Below are positions 14,436-18,802 of a DNA stretch of 18,802 bases, in pieces; the first letter of the stretch is position 1; the number at the start of each line of letters is the position of its first letter. A program made the translations under genes and the position numbers. The stretch comes from Ga0077527 sp038316355 (lineage in GTDB: Bacteria > Pseudomonadota > Gammaproteobacteria > Burkholderiales > SG8-41): NCBI GenBank assembly GCA_038316355.1, contig JBBQAO010000073.1, positions 1 to 18,802 of the forward strand, in the 5' to 3' direction. The notes below the pieces were generated by a model. It worked only from the letters and a program-made list of their open reading frames with translations, searched no databases and was not told the origin of the DNA.

Positions 14436-15728
14436 CTAGGAACGGAAACGCAGTTCGGCGGAACGGGCGTGCGCGGTCAGCCCTTCGCCTTCGGCCAGTT
14501 CAACCGCGATGCGGCCCAGCGTCGCCGCGCCGGCCTGAGACACGCGAATCACGCTGGAGCGTTTCTGGAAATCGTAAACACCCAGGGGGGAGGAAAAACG
14601 CGCAGTTCGTGAAGTCGGCAACACGTGGTTCGGACCGGCGCAGTAATCGCCCAGTGCTTCGGAGGTGTAGCGGCCAAGGAATATCGCGCCAGCGTGGCGG
14701 ATTTTCGGCAACAGCTGCTCGGGATTTTCCACCGACAGCTCCAAGTGCTCCGGCGCAATCTGATTGACCAGCGCACAGGCCTCATCGAGATCGCGCACCG
14801 CGATCAGCGCACCGCGACCCTTCAGCGAGGCTTCGATCACAGCGCGCCGCGGCATGTCCGGAAGCAAGCGCGCGATACTCGCCGCCACCGCATCGAGATA
14901 TTTTGCGTCCGGTGCGAGCAGAATGGATTGCGCCAGTTCGTCGTGTTCAGCCTGTGAAAACAGATCCATCGCCACCCAGTCGGGATCGGTACTGCCGTCG
15001 CCAAGCACCAGAATTTCCGACGGCCCCGCCACCATGTCGATGCCGACCACGCCGAACACACGGCGTTTGGCTGCCGCGACATAGGCATTTCCGGGACCGA
15101 CAATCTTGTCCACCTGCGGGATGGTTGCCGTGCCGTAGGCCAGCGCCGCCACCGCCTGCGCGCCACCGATGGTGAACACACGGTCAACGCCGCAGATCGC
15201 AGCAGCAGCCAGCACCAGATCATTTTTTTCGCCGCGCGGCGTGGGCACCACCATGATGATGTCGCCAACACCGGCGACTTTTGCCGGCACTGCATTCATG
15301 ATCACCGATGACGGATAGGCGGCCTTGCCGCCGGGCACGTAAAGCCCGGCGCGGTCGAGCGCAGTGATCTGCTGGCCAAGTTCATTGCCGTCGGCATCGG
15401 TGTAACCCCAGGACTGTGCGCGCTGCCGTTCGTGATAGTCGCGCACACGCGCAACGGCAGCCTCCAACGCCTGACGGCGCGCGGCAGGGATGCGTGTCAG
15501 CGCAGCCCTTAATTCAGCTTGAGGAATTTCCAGTTCGGCCAGCGCGCCCGCGCTGACGCCATCAAATTTTTTAGTGTATTCCAGCACCGCGGCATCACCG
15601 CGCGCTTTCACGTCGGCCAGGATCGCCGCGACGGTGGCATCCACCTGCGGATCCTGTGCGGCCTCAAACGCCAGCAACTGCGAAAGCTGAGTATCAAAAT
15701 CAGCCTGGGTGGTGGCAAGGCGGCGCAC
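14436..15728 (-). CDS. hisD: Histidinol dehydrogenase
   Basis: Last two steps of histidine synthesis: zinc-dependent, NAD-linked oxidation of histidinol to histidine. The 430-residue product starts with GTG (RRLATTQADF) two bases after the hisG stop codon. Zinc ligands Gln259 and His262 (FSQAEHDE) and Asp361 (GDYCAGPNH), and the catalytic Glu327-His328 pair in APEHLEL, match the E. coli enzyme closely in position. The C terminus continues past HARSAELRF as usual. Complete gene. Confidence 0.96.
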   Translation of the reverse strand: MRRLATTQADFDTQLSQLLAFEAAQDPQVDATVAAILADVKARGDAAVLEYTKKFDGVSAGALAELEIPQAELRAALTRIPAARRQALEAAVARVRDYHERQRAQSWGYTDADGNELGQQITALDRAGLYVPGGKAAYPSSVIMNAVPAKVAGVGDIIMVVPTPRGEKNDLVLAAAAICGVDRVFTIGGAQAVAALAYGTATIPQVDKIVGPGNAYVAAAKRRVFGVVGIDMVAGPSEILVLGDGSTDPDWVAMDLFSQAEHDELAQSILLAPDAKYLDAVAASIARLLPDMPRRAVIEASLKGRGALIAVRDLDEACALVNQIAPEHLELSVENPEQLLPKIRHAGAIFLGRYTSEALGDYCAGPNHVLPTSRTARFSSPLGVYDFQKRSSVIRVSQAGAATLGRIAVELAEGEGLTAHARSAELRFRS

Positions 15729-15730
15729 GG

Positions 15731-16378
15731 TCAGCTTGCTGCGGTAAATACAGCGCGGGCAAAGGCGTCGATCAGCGGCTGGATCTCAGCGCGTTTCAGT
15801 TTCAGCGCGGCCTGATTGACGATCAGGCGTGAACTGACTTGCGCAATTTCCTCCACTGCAACGAGGTTATTGGCATTCAGCGTACCGCCGGTGCTGACCA
15901 GATCGACGATGGCATCGGCGAGCCCGACCAGCGGCGCCAGTTCCATCGAACCGTAGAGCTTGATCAGATCGACATGCATGCCTTTTGTCGCGAAGTGTTC
16001 GCGGGCAGTCTGCACGTACTTGGTGGCCACCCTCAGTCGCGCGCCCTGGCGCACGGCGCTGGCGTAATCAAAATCGCGGCGCACGGCGACCATCATCCGG
16101 CACCTGGCGATTTTGAGATCCAGCGGCTGGTACAGACCCGCGCTGCCGTGTTCATCGAGTATGTCCTTGCCGGCCACGCCGAGGTCGGCGCCGCCGTACT
16201 GCACATACGTGGGTACATCGCTGGCGCGCACAATGATCAGGCGCACTTCGCGACGATTGGTGGCCAGGATCAGCTTGCGTGAGGATTCGGGATTTTCGCG
16301 CGCGACGATGCCCGCGGCTTTCAGCAGCGGCACGGTTTCGTCAAAAATACGGCCCTTGGAGAGCGCGATGGTGATCAT
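15731..16378 (-). CDS. hisG: ATP phosphoribosyltransferase, short form
   Basis: First and committed step of histidine synthesis: joins PRPP and ATP. From Met 16378 the product has 215 residues (MITIALSKGRIFDETVPLL); the upstream extension to 16456 crosses a promoter-like region and is not used. The PRPP-binding loop IVDLVSTGGTLNANNL is present. It lacks the C-terminal regulatory domain of the long form, so by family knowledge it should act as a complex with HisZ, which is not in this window. First gene of the his-tat run, divergent from mlaF. Confidence 0.95.
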   Translation of the reverse strand: MITIALSKGRIFDETVPLLKAAGIVARENPESSRKLILATNRREVRLIIVRASDVPTYVQYGGADLGVAGKDILDEHGSAGLYQPLDLKIARCRMMVAVRRDFDYASAVRQGARLRVATKYVQTAREHFATKGMHVDLIKLYGSMELAPLVGLADAIVDLVSTGGTLNANNLVAVEEIAQVSSRLIVNQAALKLKRAEIQPLIDAFARAVFTAAS

Positions 16379-16412
16379 GGTGGTAGCAGTACAGACGCAC
16401 GGAAAGTCATGA

Positions 16413-16418
16413 ATTGTA
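16413..16418 (-). promoter_or_regulatory. Possible -10 element for the hisG operon
   Basis: TACAAT on the minus strand, 34 bases before the hisG ATG. The -35 region at 16-18 bases spacing is poor. The position in the divergent hisG-mlaF gap is suitable for the operon promoter. No leader peptide with a His run was found upstream, so a classic attenuator is not evident. Confidence 0.35.
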
Positions 16419-16451
16419 ACGTATTTCAGTCGCAGACCGGGCTCTGCGCGG

Positions 16452-16480
16452 TTCACGAAACAGCTCCGGCGGGTTACACT
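16452..16480 (+). promoter_or_regulatory. Sigma70-like promoter upstream of mlaF
   Basis: TTCACG (16452-16457) and TACACT (16475-16480) with exactly 17 bases between, 41 bases upstream of the mlaF ATG, in the gap between divergent hisG and mlaF. Confidence 0.42.
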
Positions 16481-16521
16481 TTGCCCTCCTTCGCTTCTGC
16501 GGCATCGGCAGCCCGATCCAC

Positions 16522-17325
16522 ATGACCACCGACAACATCGTAGAAATCAGCGATCTCGCCTTCTCTTATGGATCGCGCGAGATATTCAAATCCGTGAACC
16601 TGACCATTCCGCGCGGCAAAGTCGTCGGCATCATGGGCGCCAGCGGCTGCGGAAAATCCACGCTGCTGCGGCTGATCGGCGCGCAACTGCACCCGTCGCG
16701 CGGCTCCGTCCACATCCTCGACCAGGACATCCACGCCCTAGACCGCGACGCGCTGTACCAGCTGCGCCGCAAAATGGGCATGCAGTTCCAGCAGGGGGGA
16801 TTGTTTACCGATCTGTCGGTGTTCGAAAACATCGCCTTCCAGATGCGCGAAAAAACCGACCTGCCGGAAGACATGATCAACGACCTGGTGCTGATGAAAC
16901 TCAACGCTGTCGGCCTGCGCGGTGCGGCGCAGCTGATGCCTTCCGAATGTTCCGGCGGTATGGTGCGGCGCGTCGGCCTGGCGCGCGCGATTGCGCTGGA
17001 TCCCGACCTGATCATGTACGACGAACCCTTCGCCGGTCTCGATCCGATTTCCTGCAACGTGGTGGGCAAACTGATCCGCCGCCTGAACGACGCGCTGGGC
17101 GTAACCTCGATCGTGGTGTCGTACGACGCGCAGGAATCGCTGAAGGCGATCGACTACGTGTATTTCCTGGCTGACGGAAAAGTCGTTGCACAGGGCACGA
17201 CGGATGACGTGAAAAAATCAGACGATCCGTTCGTCAAACAATTCATCGGCGGCCTGCCCGATGGTCCGGTGCCCTTCCACTACCAGCAGAACGCCTATAC
17301 CGCAGACCTTGATCTGGCGGCATAA
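16522..17325 (+). CDS. mlaF: MlaF-like ABC transporter ATPase (phospholipid transport)
   Basis: ATPase of the Mla system, which moves phospholipids between outer and inner membranes. The 267-residue product has Walker A GASGCGKST (39-47), Q-loop Gln90, signature ECSGGM (142-147, usually LSGGM), Walker B LIMYDE (163-168) and D-loop GLDP. At the H-loop, where MlaF of E. coli has VVSHD, this protein has VVSYD (Tyr201). The MlaF-type C-terminal extension DGPVPFHYQQNAYTADL is present and argues against another ABC family. Normally mlaF heads mlaFEDCB; here the next gene is murA on the opposite strand, 44 bases away, so it stands alone. It may depend on partners elsewhere, or be a diverged copy. 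Confidence 0.88.
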   Translation: MTTDNIVEISDLAFSYGSREIFKSVNLTIPRGKVVGIMGASGCGKSTLLRLIGAQLHPSRGSVHILDQDIHALDRDALYQLRRKMGMQFQQGGLFTDLSVFENIAFQMREKTDLPEDMINDLVLMKLNAVGLRGAAQLMPSECSGGMVRRVGLARAIALDPDLIMYDEPFAGLDPISCNVVGKLIRRLNDALGVTSIVVSYDAQESLKAIDYVYFLADGKVVAQGTTDDVKKSDDPFVKQFIGGLPDGPVPFHYQQNAYTADLDLAA

Positions 17326-17369
17326 ATAATTAATAAAAACAATGGCTTATGTGTTTACGCCGGATGGCA

Positions 17370-18623
17370 TCAATGCACCCGGCGAATGCGCGCACCGAGC
17401 TTCGACAGTTTTTCTTCGATGCGCTCGTAGCCGCGATCAAGGTGATAAATCCGCTCCACCGTCGTAGCACCACGCGCCGCCAGACCCGCCACCACCAGGC
17501 TCGCCGAGGCGCGCAGGTCTGTCGCCATCACCGTCGCACCATTCAGTCCGGCAACACCCTGAATCACCGCGGTATTGCCTTCGACGGCAATGTCGGCGCC
17601 GAGCCGCTGCATTTCCTGCACATGCATGAAGCGGTTCTCGAATATGGTCTCGACGATGCGCGACGCGCCCTCGGCCACGCTGTTCAGCGCCATGAACTGC
17701 GCCTGCATGTCGGTCGGAAACGCCGGATAGGGGGCAGTGCGCACATTGACCGCCTTTAGCGCGCCATTGGCCTTGACGTGAATCCAGTCGCCGCCGGTTT
17801 CGATGTGCACGCCGGCCTCGCGTAGCTTGTCGAGCACCGCGTCCAGGGTGTCAGGCCGTGCGCCGGTCAGCCGCACGTCACCACCGGTGACCGCTGCCGC
17901 GACCAGAAAAGTACCGGTCTCGATGCGGTCAGGCATCACGCTGTAACGGGCGCCGTGCAGGCGTGCAACACCTTCGATGGTAATCACATCGCTGCCGGCA
18001 CCGCTAATTTTCGCGCCCATCGCCGTCAGGCAGGCGGCGAGATCCGGGATCTCCGGCTCGCGCGCGGCATTTTCAATCACCGTCACGCCGTCGGCCAGCG
18101 TCGCGGCCATCATCAGGTTTTCGGTGCCGGTGACAGTGACGATGTCCATGCAGATACGCGTACCCTTCAGCCGTCCGGCGCGCGCGATCATGTAACCCTG
18201 CTCCATGGCTATGGTCGCACCCATCGCCTGCAAACCTTTCAGATGCTGGTCCACGGGCCGCAGCCCGATCGCGCAGCCGCCGGGCAGTGACACCCGCGCC
18301 TCGCCCAGCCGCGCCACCAGCGGCCCCAGCACCAGCACCGAAGCGCGCATGGTTTTCACCAGCTCGTACGGCGCCACCGGATCGGTGATTTTGCCGGCAC
18401 GCAGTTCGACGCCGCCCTTTTCATCCAGCGAGGTGGTGACGCCCATCTGCATCAGCAGGTTGAGCATGGTCGATACGTCGCGCAAATGCGGCACGTTGTT
18501 GATGATCAACGGCTCATCCGTCAGTAACGCCGCGGCGAGGATCGGCAGCGCGGCATTTTTGGCGCCGGAAATGGCCACGCTGCCGTTCAAGGGCACGCCG
18601 CCTTCAATAACCAGTTTGTCCAT
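17370..18623 (-). CDS. murA: UDP-N-acetylglucosamine 1-carboxyvinyltransferase
   Basis: First committed step of peptidoglycan synthesis: transfers enolpyruvate from PEP to UDP-GlcNAc in the cytoplasm. The 417-residue product begins MDKLVIEGGVPLNGSVAISG with Lys22-Asn23 of the active site. The catalytic loop LPGGCAIGLRPVDQH carries Cys117, the residue alkylated by fosfomycin, so the enzyme should be fosfomycin sensitive. PTDMQAQFM contains the conserved Asp and the C-terminal ERIYHLDRGYERIEEKL segment is intact. In betaproteobacteria murA commonly precedes hisG in the same direction; here mlaF is inserted between them in the opposite orientation. A large inverted repeat lies upstream. Confidence 0.96.
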   Translation of the reverse strand: MDKLVIEGGVPLNGSVAISGAKNAALPILAAALLTDEPLIINNVPHLRDVSTMLNLLMQMGVTTSLDEKGGVELRAGKITDPVAPYELVKTMRASVLVLGPLVARLGEARVSLPGGCAIGLRPVDQHLKGLQAMGATIAMEQGYMIARAGRLKGTRICMDIVTVTGTENLMMAATLADGVTVIENAAREPEIPDLAACLTAMGAKISGAGSDVITIEGVARLHGARYSVMPDRIETGTFLVAAAVTGGDVRLTGARPDTLDAVLDKLREAGVHIETGGDWIHVKANGALKAVNVRTAPYPAFPTDMQAQFMALNSVAEGASRIVETIFENRFMHVQEMQRLGADIAVEGNTAVIQGVAGLNGATVMATDLRASASLVVAGLAARGATTVERIYHLDRGYERIEEKLSKLGARIRRVH

Positions 18624-18640
18624 AAGGTCAACTTCTTTTT

Positions 18641-18761
18641 AGCCACAGAGGGCACAGAGATCACAGAGGAAATCAAAAACAAAGGTTTTTGCGCTTATGG
18701 TGATCGCGGCTTATTCTCGTTTTTCTCTGTGCCCTCTGTGTCCTCTGTGTCCTCTGTGGCT
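18641..18761. repeat. Large inverted repeat of CACAGAGG units upstream of murA
   Basis: Left part 18641-18672 and right part 18721-18761 consist of repeated CACAGAGG(A/G)-type units in opposite orientation. The segments 18644-18660 and 18724-18740 are a perfect 17-base inverted repeat, and the outer ends 18641-18651 and 18751-18761 pair over 11 bases. The right part has one more unit than the left. Similar CACAGAGGACACAGAG sequences occur between genes in many proteobacteria, to my recollection. It starts 18 bases before the murA ATG, so the murA promoter must lie in or beyond it. Confidence 0.8.
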
Positions 18762-18802
18762 CAAGGTTTTGCCGTTCACGGCTTACTGTTGCTGCTGCCA
18801 TT

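Noticed and set aside
16379..16456. Longer HisG start, or a his leader peptide upstream
   Set aside because: The N-terminal extension does not resemble HisG and crosses the -10-like TACAAT; no His-rich leader frame is present.
18641..18761. CRISPR-like array at the right edge
   Set aside because: Units are only 8-11 bases, arranged as an inverted pair with no spacers of regular length.
18763..18802. Possible C-terminal end of an upstream gene (bolA-like) on the minus strand
   Set aside because: A frame ending GSSNSKP-stop can be read at the edge, but it is too short to identify and no family motif is visible.

Overview
The window is a GC-rich stretch of bacterial chromosome that looks betaproteobacterial (order uncertain; Nitrosomonadales- or Rhodocyclales-like). 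The evidence is gene content and order: a continuous hisGDCBHAFIE block followed by tatABC, a single-PDZ DegS-type protease, a NIF3-family protein, the three bc1 genes and sspA/sspB. The PVWY form of the cytochrome b Qo motif and the short HisG also fit. No tRNA, rRNA, CRISPR array, insertion sequence, phage gene or obvious defence system was seen. This is mostly core genome, and the unusual content lies in broken genes and intergenic repeats.

Layout, left to right: sspB and sspA (stress and protein quality control); petC, petB and petA (cytochrome bc1 complex, read petA-petB-petC on the minus strand, closed by a clear intrinsic terminator); a small secreted His/Tyr/Pro-rich protein; a frame-disrupted two-membrane-segment gene with an acidic repeat; the NIF3-like gene; then, divergently on the plus strand, the DegS-like protease. 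Next come tatC, tatB, tatA and hisE, I, F, A, H, B, C, D, G, all on the minus strand, so transcription runs hisG to tatC. Divergent from hisG is mlaF on the plus strand, convergent with murA on the minus strand. The right edge is a long inverted repeat.

How the genes fit together: the nine his genes cover histidine synthesis apart from the phosphatase (histidinol-phosphatase) step and the HisZ partner that a short HisG needs; both must lie elsewhere. Tat exports folded proteins such as the Rieske subunit PetA, whose N terminus is Tat-like. SspA, SspB, DegS and MlaF belong to stress and envelope maintenance, and MurA starts peptidoglycan synthesis.

The main oddities are: (1) petB carries an in-frame TAA in place of the first Tyr of the conserved HPYYT motif, splitting cytochrome b between helices D and E, where b6f-type complexes are naturally split; (2) an adjacent membrane-protein gene needs at least three frame changes to be read; (3) mlaF stands alone and has Tyr in place of the H-loop His; (4) four intergenic gaps hold imperfect inverted repeats built from short purine-rich units; (5) a good promoter-like sequence sits between hisF and hisI and could uncouple tat from his. 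Items 1 and 2, with a possible shift at the tatC start, may be real decay or assembly/sequencing error; the sequence alone cannot decide.
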